A stretch of 64,000 bases of DNA from Mucilaginibacter sp. cycad4 (GTDB lineage: Bacteria > Bacteroidota > Bacteroidia > Sphingobacteriales > Sphingobacteriaceae), in NCBI RefSeq assembly GCF_034263275.1, contig NZ_CP139559.1, forward strand, positions 4,588,001 to 4,652,000, written 5' to 3'. A model generated the notes under the pieces. The model was not told the DNA's origin. It saw nothing but the letters and a program-made list of their open reading frames with translations, and ran no database searches. Made by a program: the position numbers and the translations under genes. Below are positions 16,949 to 24,846 of this stretch, piece by piece (the first letter of the stretch is position 1; each line of letters begins with the position of its first letter).

Positions 16949-17920
16949 ATGTTACAACGACCAAGAAGGAACCGCAAAAGTGAAGTGATCCGCCAGATGG
17001 TGCAGGAAACGCATGTTAGCGCTGCTAACCTGATTTTCCCGCTGTTTATTATTGATGGCGTTAACCAGAAAAGTGAAGTGGCATCAATGCCGGGTATCTA
17101 TCGTTATTCTATCGATAACCTGCTGCGCGAAATTGAGAGCTGCCTTAAACTGGGGCTTAACTCTTTCGACCTGTTCCCCAATATTGCCGAAGAACTGAAG
17201 GACAAATTTGCTACCGAAAGCTACCGCGATGAAAGTTTGTACCTGCGCGCTATCCGCGAGGTAAAGAAAAATTTCCCGGAAGCCTGTGTTATTACCGACG
17301 TGGCAATGGACCCATACAGCAGCGACGGCCACGACGGCATTGTGGAAAATGGCGTGATCTTGAACGACGAAACGTTGGACGTTTTGGGTAAAATGGCCCT
17401 GGCTCATGCACAATCGGGAGCCGATATCATTGCCCCATCGGATATGATGGATGGTCGCGTAGGTTATATCCGCAATGTGCTTGATGATAATGGTTTTACC
17501 AATGTATCCATCATGTCATACTCGGCTAAATACGCGAGCGCGTTTTACGGCCCGTTCAGGGATGCGTTAAATTCTGCACCAAAGTTTGGCGATAAAAAAA
17601 CTTACCAGATGAACCCGGCCAACCAGCGCGAAGCCCTGATTGAAGCCGAACTGGATGAACTGGAAGGCGCCGACTTTTTGATGGTGAAACCGGCCCTGCC
17701 CTACCTTGACGTTATTAAACTGATAAAAGATAATACCGAACTACCTGTCGCCGCCTATAACGTAAGCGGCGAGTATGCCATGATCAAAGCCGCTATACAA
17801 CGCGGCTGGTTAAATGAGCAGCGTGCCATTACCGAGGTGCTTACCAGCATCCGCCGTGCCGGCGCAACAGCTATTTTAACTTATCATGCCAAAGAGGTTT
17901 TGGAGAATAAATGGTTGTAG
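16949..17920 (+). CDS. hemB: Porphobilinogen synthase (delta-aminolevulinate dehydratase)
   Basis: 323 residues, normal for HemB. The two substrate-binding lysines are K194 (YSAKYASAFYGPFRDA) and K247 (FLMVKPALPYLD). The metal-site region reads DVAMDPYSSDGHDG, with aspartates instead of the cysteine triad, which indicates the magnesium-type rather than the zinc-type enzyme. It condenses two 5-aminolevulinate molecules to porphobilinogen, the substrate of the preceding HemCD. The start ATG abuts the palindromic element at 16844-16946. Confidence 0.96.
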   Translation: MLQRPRRNRKSEVIRQMVQETHVSAANLIFPLFIIDGVNQKSEVASMPGIYRYSIDNLLREIESCLKLGLNSFDLFPNIAEELKDKFATESYRDESLYLRAIREVKKNFPEACVITDVAMDPYSSDGHDGIVENGVILNDETLDVLGKMALAHAQSGADIIAPSDMMDGRVGYIRNVLDDNGFTNVSIMSYSAKYASAFYGPFRDALNSAPKFGDKKTYQMNPANQREALIEAELDELEGADFLMVKPALPYLDVIKLIKDNTELPVAAYNVSGEYAMIKAAIQRGWLNEQRAITEVLTSIRRAGATAILTYHAKEVLENKWL

Positions 17921-17927
17921 GGTAGTG

Positions 17928-17995
17928 ATTAGAGGTTGGAGATAAGAGGTTAGGAAATAACCGGTGGTCAGAGGTTAGAGATAAGAGATTAGGAA
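17928..17995. repeat. Short direct repeats of AGAGGTTAGAGATAAGAG type
   Basis: Several copies of AGAGGTT..AGATAAGAG occur in tandem between hemB and hemL (AGAGGTTGGAGATAAGAGGT and GAGGTTAGAGATAAGAGATT). No reading frame or secondary structure is evident. Confidence 0.5.
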
Positions 17996-18014
17996 AAACC
18001 AAAATATAAAACAA

Positions 18015-18098
18015 CCGTCATTATAAGGCACGAAGCAATCCCCGATTGGCAGGTTCGCCCTGTATAGTTCGCGATTGCTTCGTCCCTCGCAATGACGG
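18015..18098. repeat. GTCATT-type inverted-repeat element, copy 1
   Basis: The left arm CCGTCATTATAAGGCACGAA and right arm TCGTCCCTCGCAATGACGG are inverted around an 84-bp unit with inner CGAAGCAATC and GATTGCTTCG. Full copies occur at 44178-44259 and 61864-61945 and a half copy at 54176-54207. It fits a mobile, hairpin-forming intergenic repeat (MITE/REP class). Confidence 0.8.
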
Positions 18099-18128
18099 CT
18101 TTGATAAAATTAGCTTTAAGCTTACAAT

Positions 18129-19496
18129 ATGTTCGATTCAATAAAAAAGATGTTTTCAGCAGAGGATGAACCGGTAAATACTACGGGCAGGCCCGATATC
18201 AGTCGTGAAAAATCGGCGGAGCTTTATGCTAAGGCGCAAACGTATTTTCCGGGTGGGGTTAACTCGCCTGTGAGGGCTTTTAAATCAGTTTATGGTACGC
18301 CGCTGTTTATTCAAAAAGGCGACGGCAGCCATATCTGGGATGCTGATGGTAACGAGTTTATCGACTACTGCTGCTCATGGGGACCACTGATCCTCGGTCA
18401 TAACAATGCCAAAGTAAGGGAAAAGGTTATAGAGGTTATGCAAAACGGCATGAGCTTCGGAGCACCTACTGCTTTAGAAAATGAGCTGGCCGAACTGATC
18501 CTGAAAAACAATAAATTTATTGAAAAAATCCGTTTTGTAAGCTCAGGCACCGAAGCCGTAATGTCGGCTATTAGGTTGGCAAGAGGCTATACTAAACGCG
18601 ATAAGATCCTGAAATTTGAAGGCTGCTATCATGGTCATGCCGATGCTTTATTGGTAAAAGCAGGCTCAGGCCTGGTAACCTTTGGCGAAACCTCATCAGC
18701 CGGTGTCCCTAAATCAGTTGCCGACGAAACTATCGTAGTGGCGCTTAACGATAAAGAGGCTTTAGCTAAAGCTTTTGAAGAATTTAAAGATCAGATTGCA
18801 GCGGTGATCATTGAGCCCGTGCCGGCCAATAACGGTTTGCTTTTACAGGAAAAAGAATACCTGCAATACCTGCGCGACGTTTGTACACAAAACGGCACCA
18901 TGCTTATTTTTGACGAGGTGATCTCCGGTTTCCGTGTAGGTTTTGAGGGTGCTGCCGGCTACTATCAAATTAAACCTGATATCATTACTTACGGTAAAAT
19001 TATTGGCGGCGGCATGCCGGTTGGTGCGTATGGTTCATCGGCAGCTATCATGAGTAATATCTCGCCCGAGGGTTCGGTTTACCAGGCAGGTACCTTATCA
19101 GGTAACCCGGTTGCTATGGGCGCCGGTATTGCCCAGCTCAGCGAGCTTTTACGCATGGGCTTTTACCGCGACCTGAACAATAAAACAGAAGAGTTCGTAG
19201 AAGCTATCCAGCGTTTTGCCGCTGCCCGCAATTATAAATTTAAGGTGTTTGGTATAGGCTCCATATTTTGGTTTGCTTTTACAGATAAAGAGTATATTCG
19301 TAAAGCCGAAGATATTGATGCATCAAGCATGGAGAAATTCAAAAAGTTCCACCGCGAGTTGCTGAACAGGGGCATTTATTTAGGCCCGTCGGGTTATGAG
19401 GTTGGCTTTATATCATCAGCCCATACCAAAACCGACCTGGAGAAAACAAAACGTGCTATATTTGATAGTTTGGATCTGGTATTCAATAGTAAATAA
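18129..19496 (+). CDS. hemL: Glutamate-1-semialdehyde 2,1-aminomutase
   Basis: 455 residues, about 25 longer at the N-terminus than usual (MFDSIKKMFSAEDEPVNTTG precedes the conserved region). It has FPGGVNSPVRAF, the SSGTEAVMSAIRLARG segment, GCYHGHAD, DEVISGFR, and the PLP lysine K290 in TYGKIIGGGMPVGAYG. It converts glutamate-1-semialdehyde to 5-aminolevulinate, the HemB substrate, so hemB and hemL are adjacent in pathway order. ATG 18129 is the only good start; the extension may be real or a later ATG may be used. Confidence 0.95.
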   Translation: MFDSIKKMFSAEDEPVNTTGRPDISREKSAELYAKAQTYFPGGVNSPVRAFKSVYGTPLFIQKGDGSHIWDADGNEFIDYCCSWGPLILGHNNAKVREKVIEVMQNGMSFGAPTALENELAELILKNNKFIEKIRFVSSGTEAVMSAIRLARGYTKRDKILKFEGCYHGHADALLVKAGSGLVTFGETSSAGVPKSVADETIVVALNDKEALAKAFEEFKDQIAAVIIEPVPANNGLLLQEKEYLQYLRDVCTQNGTMLIFDEVISGFRVGFEGAAGYYQIKPDIITYGKIIGGGMPVGAYGSSAAIMSNISPEGSVYQAGTLSGNPVAMGAGIAQLSELLRMGFYRDLNNKTEEFVEAIQRFAAARNYKFKVFGIGSIFWFAFTDKEYIRKAEDIDASSMEKFKKFHRELLNRGIYLGPSGYEVGFISSAHTKTDLEKTKRAIFDSLDLVFNSK

Positions 19497-19590
19497 CCCC
19501 GCCCAACCCTCCCCAAAGGGGAGGACTATTGCGAGGTGGCATTAAAATAATCATAGAAAGTCTCCCCTTTCGGGGGAGATTTAGAGGGGG
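19497..19590. repeat. Inverted-repeat element between hemL and the kinase gene
   Basis: CCCTCCCCAAAGGGGAGGAC near 19507-19527 faces CTCCCCTTTCGGGGGAGATT at about 19561-19582. The right arm ends a few bases before the ATG at 19594. It has the same arm type and position as the elements before hemB and hemJ, here with shorter arms. Confidence 0.65.
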
Positions 19591-19593
19591 TTT

Positions 19594-20469
19594 ATGAAAA
19601 AGTCATTCGTTATTTTTTACGCGCTCATCACCTATGCCGTTGCCGAACTGGTATGGTGGGGCTATATGCTGGTTACGCTGCAACCACGCCGTACCGGTAT
19701 GATCCTGGGCGAAGGGGCCATGTTTGTGGCCGTGTTTCTGATTGGCGCTATCAACCTGCACCGTTCTTTCAATAAAGAGCGCCGACTGCAGGAGCAAAAA
19801 AAGAATTTCCTGCTTTCGGTAACGCATGAGCTGAAATCACCGCTGGCTTCTATCAAGATCCTGCTGCAAACTATTCAGAAACGCCATCTGACCAAAGAAC
19901 AGCTTCTTGATTTTATTGAGAAATCATTGAACGATGTGGAGCGTCTGGACGACATGGTTGAAAACATGCTGCTTGCATCTAAAATAGAGAACCGCTCATA
20001 CAGCTTTCCTAAGGCCAGCTTTAACCTTTCGGTTTTGGTCGACAGTATTGTTAACCGCCTACAGATCTCCAAATGCGATTGCAACCAGCAGATCATCGAG
20101 GCTGAGATTGAGCCAAAGGTGGAGATTATTGGTGATAAGTTTGCCCTTACATCAGTGGTAACCAATTTAATTGAAAACGCTGTAAAATATTCAAGCCCCT
20201 GCTCGTCTGTTGGGGTAAAGCTGTTCTCAAAAGACGATAAAGTTTATTTACAGGTAGCCGATCATGGCATTGGTATTGCCGACGAGGAAAAAACCCGCAT
20301 ATTTGAGCGTTTTTACCGCGTAGGCAGCGAAGAAACCCGTAACACCAAAGGTACCGGACTGGGCCTTTATATTGTTAAGGAGGTGTTGGATAAACACCAG
20401 GCCAGCATCAGGGTTAAGGACAACCGCCCGGCTGGTAGTATTTTTGAAGTTACATTTGGATTAACCTAA
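19594..20469 (+). CDS. Sensor histidine kinase (HisKA/HATPase)
   Basis: 291 residues. Two transmembrane segments (about 5-27 and 41-54) enclose a very short loop, so there is no large periplasmic sensor. The HisKA box SVTHELKSPLAS has the phospho-acceptor H78. The HATPase part shows LVTNLIENAVKYSSP, VADHGIGI and GTGLGLYIVKE. It is followed by an OmpR-type regulator 8 bp downstream and by a TPR protein, as one operon placed inside the hem block. Confidence 0.94.
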   Translation: MKKSFVIFYALITYAVAELVWWGYMLVTLQPRRTGMILGEGAMFVAVFLIGAINLHRSFNKERRLQEQKKNFLLSVTHELKSPLASIKILLQTIQKRHLTKEQLLDFIEKSLNDVERLDDMVENMLLASKIENRSYSFPKASFNLSVLVDSIVNRLQISKCDCNQQIIEAEIEPKVEIIGDKFALTSVVTNLIENAVKYSSPCSSVGVKLFSKDDKVYLQVADHGIGIADEEKTRIFERFYRVGSEETRNTKGTGLGLYIVKEVLDKHQASIRVKDNRPAGSIFEVTFGLT

Positions 20470-20477
20470 ATTAAGAC

Positions 20478-21194
20478 ATGAATAATATGCCCAACAAAAA
20501 AAGAATTTTATTGGCCGAAGACGAAGAGCATTTGTTAGAAGCAATTAAGCTTAACCTTGAGCTGGAAGGCTATAAGGTAACTCCGGCTAAAAACGGAAAA
20601 AAAGCTTTACAGTTGTTTAAAGAAGAACGCTTTAACCTCGTGATACTTGACGTAATGATGCCCGAGATTGACGGCTTTGTAGTAGCCGAAACCATCAGGC
20701 TTGAAAATACCGAAGTACCTATCATGTTCCTTACGGCTAAAAACACCAACGAGGACAAGATCTCGGGCTTAAAAAAAGGTGCTGATGATTATCTTACCAA
20801 ACCGTTTAACCTTGAAGAGCTTATTTTAAGGGTGAACAACCTGGTAAAACGCAGCCTGAAAGGTGAAGACCTGAAAGAGTTTAACAGCTACAAAATAGGC
20901 GATAAAACCATTCATTTTAACTCGTTTGAACTGGTTAATGAAGATGGCTCCATTACCGCACTTACCAAAAAGGAAACCATGCTGCTTAAATTGTTGATTG
21001 AGCGTCGTAATGATGCTGTATCGCGCGAGCAGATCCTGGAAACCGTTTGGAACTATGACGTTTATCCGTCAACCCGTACTATCGATAACTTCATCCTAAC
21101 CTTCCGTAAGTATTTTGAACCAGATCCTAAAAACCCGGTTTATTTTCACTCTATCCGTGGCGTAGGCTATAAATTTACCGATAACCAGCATTAA
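20478..21194 (+). CDS. OmpR/PhoB-type response regulator
   Basis: 238 residues. The receiver starts ILLAEDEEHLL, with phospho-acceptor D58 in VILDVMMP and the conserved K in LTKPFNLEEL. The winged-helix domain at about 130-236 contains LTKKETMLLKLLIERRNDAV and the DNA-contacting TRTIDNFILTFRKYF. ATG 20478 (MNNMPNKKR) and ATG 20487 are both possible. It is the expected partner of the preceding kinase. Because hem genes lie on both sides, haem or redox control is a plausible target, but the sequence does not prove it. Confidence 0.95.
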   Translation: MNNMPNKKRILLAEDEEHLLEAIKLNLELEGYKVTPAKNGKKALQLFKEERFNLVILDVMMPEIDGFVVAETIRLENTEVPIMFLTAKNTNEDKISGLKKGADDYLTKPFNLEELILRVNNLVKRSLKGEDLKEFNSYKIGDKTIHFNSFELVNEDGSITALTKKETMLLKLLIERRNDAVSREQILETVWNYDVYPSTRTIDNFILTFRKYFEPDPKNPVYFHSIRGVGYKFTDNQH

Positions 21195-21724
21195 TGTTCA
21201 GTAACAGGACACGTATATTCATTGCGTTTATTTTTCTGCTGTCGTTAGGTGTACTGGTGTATTTCCGTATTTATGAGCTTGCAGCAGTAGCAGTAATGAT
21301 GATCATCCTGCTCATCTGGGATTATTTCAGGCAGGGCACGTTAGTTGTAGCATCCAAACATTTTCATGTAAAGGATTATGATAAAACCGCTGCTTCGTTA
21401 AATGAGATCATGAAACCCGAATGGCTCAGCAAAAACCGCCGGGGATATTATGAATTTATATACGGTGGCTTATGCTTGCAAAAGCAGGATTTTGAAGGGG
21501 CAGAAATGCACTATGAAATAGCGGCACAATATCCCTTACGTTCGGTTAATGATCATGTAGCCGCACTTGTTAGCGTGGCCAATATCAGCATCAGGCGTGG
21601 TAATTTTGAAAAAGCCAAAGCCTACTTACAATTAACCGAGCAGCATAAAGAAAAAATAACTGCCAAAATGAGGGAAGTGATAAGCCGACTTCAGCAGGAG
21701 TTGAAAAAAGAGACAAGACTTTAA
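21194..21724 (+). CDS. Membrane-anchored TPR-like protein
   Basis: 176 residues. Two close N-terminal hydrophobic segments (IFIAFIFLLSLGVLVYFRIY and AAVAVMMIILLIWDYF) precede a helical region with TPR-like repeats (YEFIYGGLCLQKQDFEGAEM, SIRRGNFEKAKAYLQLTEQ). Its ATG overlaps the TAA of the response regulator by one base (TAATG), so the two are translationally coupled. The function is unknown; it probably helps signalling or membrane assembly. TPR repeats suggest a protein partner. Confidence 0.8.
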   Translation: MFSNRTRIFIAFIFLLSLGVLVYFRIYELAAVAVMMIILLIWDYFRQGTLVVASKHFHVKDYDKTAASLNEIMKPEWLSKNRRGYYEFIYGGLCLQKQDFEGAEMHYEIAAQYPLRSVNDHVAALVSVANISIRRGNFEKAKAYLQLTEQHKEKITAKMREVISRLQQELKKETRL

Positions 21725-21880
21725 GAGTCAGGAGTCAAGACAAGAAAGTCGCGAGACAGTAAAATAAGATTAAGAGACAGGACAATTAGAGTCAAGAGAC
21801 AAGACAACAAGAGTCAAGAGGGGACGAGATTTCCTTCTTGCATCTTGATTCTTGACTTCTTGACTCTGAGGCCTCCGGCC
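21725..21880. repeat. Repeat-rich spacer upstream of hemE (GTCAAGAGACAAGA type)
   Basis: Direct repeats AGAGTCAGGAGTCAAGACAA, AGAGTCAAGAGACAAGACAA and GAGTCAAGAGG occur between 21724 and 21820. A complementary tail (TTGATTCTTGACTTCTTGAC) follows at 21846-21865, so the whole spacer can fold back on itself. GAGGCCTCCGGCCTC at 21868-21882 is a further perfect hairpin. Confidence 0.6.
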
Positions 21881-21892
21881 TCTCCACAAAAT

Positions 21893-22912
21893 ATGAGAGA
21901 TTCGTTATTAATAAAAGCGGCATTTTCGGAGCAAACAGAACGCCCCCCGGTTTGGATGATGAGGCAGGCGGGCCGCTTTATGAAAGAGTATTGGGACATT
22001 AAAAACAAATACTCGTTCCTTGAAATGTGCAAAACACCGGAGATTGCTGCCGATGTTACCATGCTGCCTGTCGACCTGTTAGGCATCGACGGCGCTATCC
22101 TGTTTTCAGATATCCTGGTAACCGGCGAAGCCATGGGCGGCGACCTGAGCTTTAACGCAGGTGTTGGTCCGCTGTTTGCTAATCCCGTACGTACACAGGC
22201 AGATGTTGATGCATTACAAACTGATGTGTTGGATAAACTGCAATACGTTGGCGATGCCATCAAAGTAATTCAGCAGCGTCTTGCCGGCCGCATCCCGTTG
22301 ATAGGTTTTGCAGGAGCGCCGTTTACCGTAATGAGCTATTTGGTTGAAGGCGGATCATCAAAAGATTTTAAACGCACCAAGCTGATGCTGCACAATGAGC
22401 CGGAAATGGCCCATCAGCTGCTATCAAAAATAGCAACTGTTACTGCAGATTATCTGAACATGCAGATTGCTGCGGGCGTAAATGCGGTACAGATCTTTGA
22501 CAGCTGGGCGCAGGCTTTGGCATGGGATGATTATAAAGAATTTAGCCACCGTTATATTGCGGAGATCATCAGCAAGCTGAACCGTAAAGATATCCCGGTG
22601 ATCTCGTTCTGCAAAGGAAGTTCTGTTTTTGCACCACTGATGGCCGAGGCTAAGCCGGATGTAATTTCGATAGACTGGAATGTTGATCTGTTAGATATCA
22701 AAAAACGCTTACCGGCAGGCATAGCGGTACAGGGTAATCTTGATCCGCATATTCTTTATGCTGATAAAAAAGTAATTAAAGAACGCATCTACCGCCTGTT
22801 CGACCGTATGAAAGGCGAAAACGGCTTCGTCTTCAACTTGGGTCACGGCATTATGCCTGATATCCCGTTTGATAACGTGAAGTACGCGGTAGAAGTGATA
22901 AAAGAATATTAG
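21893..22912 (+). CDS. hemE: Uroporphyrinogen decarboxylase
   Basis: 339 residues from ATG 21893. A TTG in the same frame at 21845 lies inside the repeat spacer and is rejected. The N-terminal signature RPPVWMMRQAGRFMKEYW carries the substrate-carboxylate-binding arginines. Further conserved parts are LPVDLLGIDGAILFSDIL, VNAVQIFDSWAQ and VFNLGHGIMPDIP. It decarboxylates uroporphyrinogen III to coproporphyrinogen III, the step after the HemCD product. The TAG stop is the first part of the next inverted-repeat element. Confidence 0.96.
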   Translation: MRDSLLIKAAFSEQTERPPVWMMRQAGRFMKEYWDIKNKYSFLEMCKTPEIAADVTMLPVDLLGIDGAILFSDILVTGEAMGGDLSFNAGVGPLFANPVRTQADVDALQTDVLDKLQYVGDAIKVIQQRLAGRIPLIGFAGAPFTVMSYLVEGGSSKDFKRTKLMLHNEPEMAHQLLSKIATVTADYLNMQIAAGVNAVQIFDSWAQALAWDDYKEFSHRYIAEIISKLNRKDIPVISFCKGSSVFAPLMAEAKPDVISIDWNVDLLDIKKRLPAGIAVQGNLDPHILYADKKVIKERIYRLFDRMKGENGFVFNLGHGIMPDIPFDNVKYAVEVIKEY

Positions 22913-22998
22913 CCCCCCAGCCCCCTAAAGGGGGAGTAACGGAGGGATAACAATAATAGAAACGATTTAAAACTGCCCCTTTAGGGGGCCGGGGGGCT
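22911..22998. repeat. Inverted-repeat element between hemE and hemJ
   Basis: The left arm AGCCCCCCAGCCCCCTAAAG overlaps the hemE stop codon. The right arm CCCCTTTAGGGGGCCGGGGG ends in GCTA directly before the hemJ ATG. The loop is about 37 nt and AT-rich. It is the best-matched example of this element type in the hem block. Confidence 0.75.
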
Positions 22999-22999
22999 A

Positions 23000-23539
23000 A
23001 TGTACCAATACGTTCTCGCCATACACATCATTTTTGTAGTCTGCTGGATGGCGGGGCTGTTTTATATTGTGCGCTTGTTTATCTATCACACCGAAGCACA
23101 GGATAAACCCGAGCCGGAACGTACCATACTTTCCAAACAATTTGAGATCATGGAAAGCAGGCTGTGGAACGTGATAGCCAAGCCATCTATGTTGCTTACC
23201 ATACTGGCAGGCTGCACCATGTTGTACTTAAGCCCTGTATGGTTAAAAATGCCTTGGCTGCATATCAAATTAGCTTTTGTATTTGGCCTGGTGGGCTATC
23301 ACCACATTTGCGAATCCAAAATCAAGCAAATGCGCAATGGTGTTTTCAAATGGACTTCGAGCCAGCTACGCCTTTGGAATGAGCTCGCTACCGTTTTCCT
23401 GTTTGCCATCGTTTTTCTTGCTGTAAAAAAGGATGCTTTGAGCTGGGTATTCGGTGTAGTTGGGATAATTTCTTTAGGGGTGATATTGATGATTGCCGTG
23501 AAGATCTATAAGCGGTATAGGGAGAAGAAAGAATCTTAA
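23000..23539 (+). CDS. hemJ: Protoporphyrinogen IX oxidase, HemJ type
   Basis: 179 residues with about four or five transmembrane helices. The N-terminal helix contains HIIFVVCWMAGLFYIVRLFIYH, the signature of the HemJ family, with conserved His 9. It is the oxygen-independent-type oxidase of the inner membrane that forms protoporphyrin IX. The position at the end of the hem block fits. The 3' end overlaps the minus-strand vapC gene by four bases. Confidence 0.88.
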   Translation: MYQYVLAIHIIFVVCWMAGLFYIVRLFIYHTEAQDKPEPERTILSKQFEIMESRLWNVIAKPSMLLTILAGCTMLYLSPVWLKMPWLHIKLAFVFGLVGYHHICESKIKQMRNGVFKWTSSQLRLWNELATVFLFAIVFLAVKKDALSWVFGVVGIISLGVILMIAVKIYKRYREKKES

Positions 23540-23940
23540 TTAAAGTTCATCACTTTTAAAGGTGAATGTGCTGCAATAAAATAAAAATCCCTATCATCAT
23601 TTAAAAGAGTTACTTTGTTCCTTATTGCGTAAACTGCAATCAGACAATCGTTTGGTTTGCGTACAGTAACACCTCTTTTTCTTAAATCCCGATATAGGCT
23701 TGCAGCTTCAGTAGCAGTTACATAGGGATCTCCTTTTAATTTAGTCATGCTATCGAAATAAGATTTAATTTTCTTCACTTCGGCATCTGAAACTACACCT
23801 TGTAATATCTCCTGCATTATTGTAGGACAGGTTGCCACTATGATATTTGCCAGGTTGTTCCTCAAAAACTTGCTTGAATCTGTTTCAATTCCTTTAAAAA
23901 AGTTGACCCATACGGACGTATCTACCAGAATAATATCCAT
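23536..23940 (-). CDS. PIN-domain ribonuclease toxin (VapC-like)
   Basis: 134 residues. Acidic catalytic residues of a PIN domain are visible: D7 (IILVDTSVW), E44 (IMQEILQG), D98 (PNDCLIAVYAI) and D115/D116 (LLNDDRDF). VapC toxins are Mg-dependent RNases that cut tRNA or rRNA. The upstream gene ends one base into this start, the usual toxin-antitoxin overlap. The C-terminal HSPLKVMNFN is short. The actual RNA target is unknown. Confidence 0.9.
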   Translation of the reverse strand: MDIILVDTSVWVNFFKGIETDSSKFLRNNLANIIVATCPTIMQEILQGVVSDAEVKKIKSYFDSMTKLKGDPYVTATEAASLYRDLRKRGVTVRKPNDCLIAVYAIRNKVTLLNDDRDFYFIAAHSPLKVMNFN

Positions 23941-24119
23941 TATTCAAAAGCCTTATCATCAAGTTCGACTTTCCCCCATAATTCAGCAAGCTTCTTTTGA
24001 TTTTCAATTGTAACATATAATCTCAAAGCTTCTTCAATTACAGCTTTCTTTGTCTTTATATTACCCAGTTTCTGAGCCTTTGCTATTAGCTCATCATTAA
24101 TATCAACGTTCGTTCTCAT
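23940..24119 (-). CDS. VapB-type antitoxin
   Basis: 60 residues from ATG 24119 (MRTNVDINDELIAKAQKLGN). An upstream ATG at 24182 adds 21 residues that look non-native. The sequence has a ribbon-helix-helix-like N-terminus and an acidic tail (ELWGKVELDDKAFE) that would occupy the toxin. It overlaps the vapC start by one base, so the pair is one operon. It would autoregulate by binding near the start. Family DUF2191-like by appearance. Confidence 0.85.
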   Translation of the reverse strand: MRTNVDINDELIAKAQKLGNIKTKKAVIEEALRLYVTIENQKKLAELWGKVELDDKAFE

Positions 24120-24273
24120 ACACATAAATTTTAATAAATATACACAAAAATAGTCAAATAAAATACTTTTTCTTACATTCACCTATAACCCGTCTTCCTA
24201 CAGGGGAAACTATTTGTCAAATTATTTACATCCCCATGCAACCATTTACATCACTATACCATCTTACTTATAA

Positions 24274-24846
24274 ATGATGTTTTTGGAACCTAAATATACC
24301 ATTCACCAATTGATAGACCGCTGCCGGGCAGGCGAGCGGAAGGCACAGGAACTGCTTTATAAACAGTTCGCCTCAAAAATGCTGGGGGTGTGTATGCGCT
24401 ACGCCGCCGACCGCATGGAGGCCGAAGATATGTTGCAGAATGGCTTTATAAGGGTTTTCAAAAAAATGGATGACTACCGGGGCCACGGATCATTCGAGGG
24501 CTGGGTTAGGCGCATTATGGTACACAGTTCAATTGAATATTACCGCAAGCATCATAAAATGATGCAGATGGTGGAGATTGACGAAGCCGGGCATGAGCCA
24601 TCTGTTAACCCGATAGCTGCGGCCAACCTGGATGCAAAAGTGCTGATGGGCATGATACAACAATTAGCACCGGGTTACCGGATCGTGTTTAACCTTTATG
24701 CGCTGGAAGGTTACTCGCACAAAGAGATTGCAGAAATCGTGGGCATTACCGAGGGTGCCTCTAAATCGCAGTTATCAAGGGCACGTACAATTTTGAAAGA
24801 ACAAATTGCTAAAATGGAGGGCAAAAGTTATGGATATGCAGGATAA
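24274..24846 (+). CDS. ECF-type RNA polymerase sigma factor
   Basis: 190 residues. Region 2 has AEDMLQNGFIRVFKKMDDYR and FEGWVRRIMVHSSIEYYRK. Region 4 has the helix-turn-helix YSHKEIAEIVGITEGASKSQLSRAR, which would contact the -35 region. It is followed by a gene for a one-TM protein that starts inside this gene, the arrangement of sigma/anti-sigma pairs. ATG 24277 (second Met) is also possible. The outer-membrane protein gene after the pair is a likely target or signal partner. Confidence 0.94.
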   Translation: MMFLEPKYTIHQLIDRCRAGERKAQELLYKQFASKMLGVCMRYAADRMEAEDMLQNGFIRVFKKMDDYRGHGSFEGWVRRIMVHSSIEYYRKHHKMMQMVEIDEAGHEPSVNPIAAANLDAKVLMGMIQQLAPGYRIVFNLYALEGYSHKEIAEIVGITEGASKSQLSRARTILKEQIAKMEGKSYGYAG

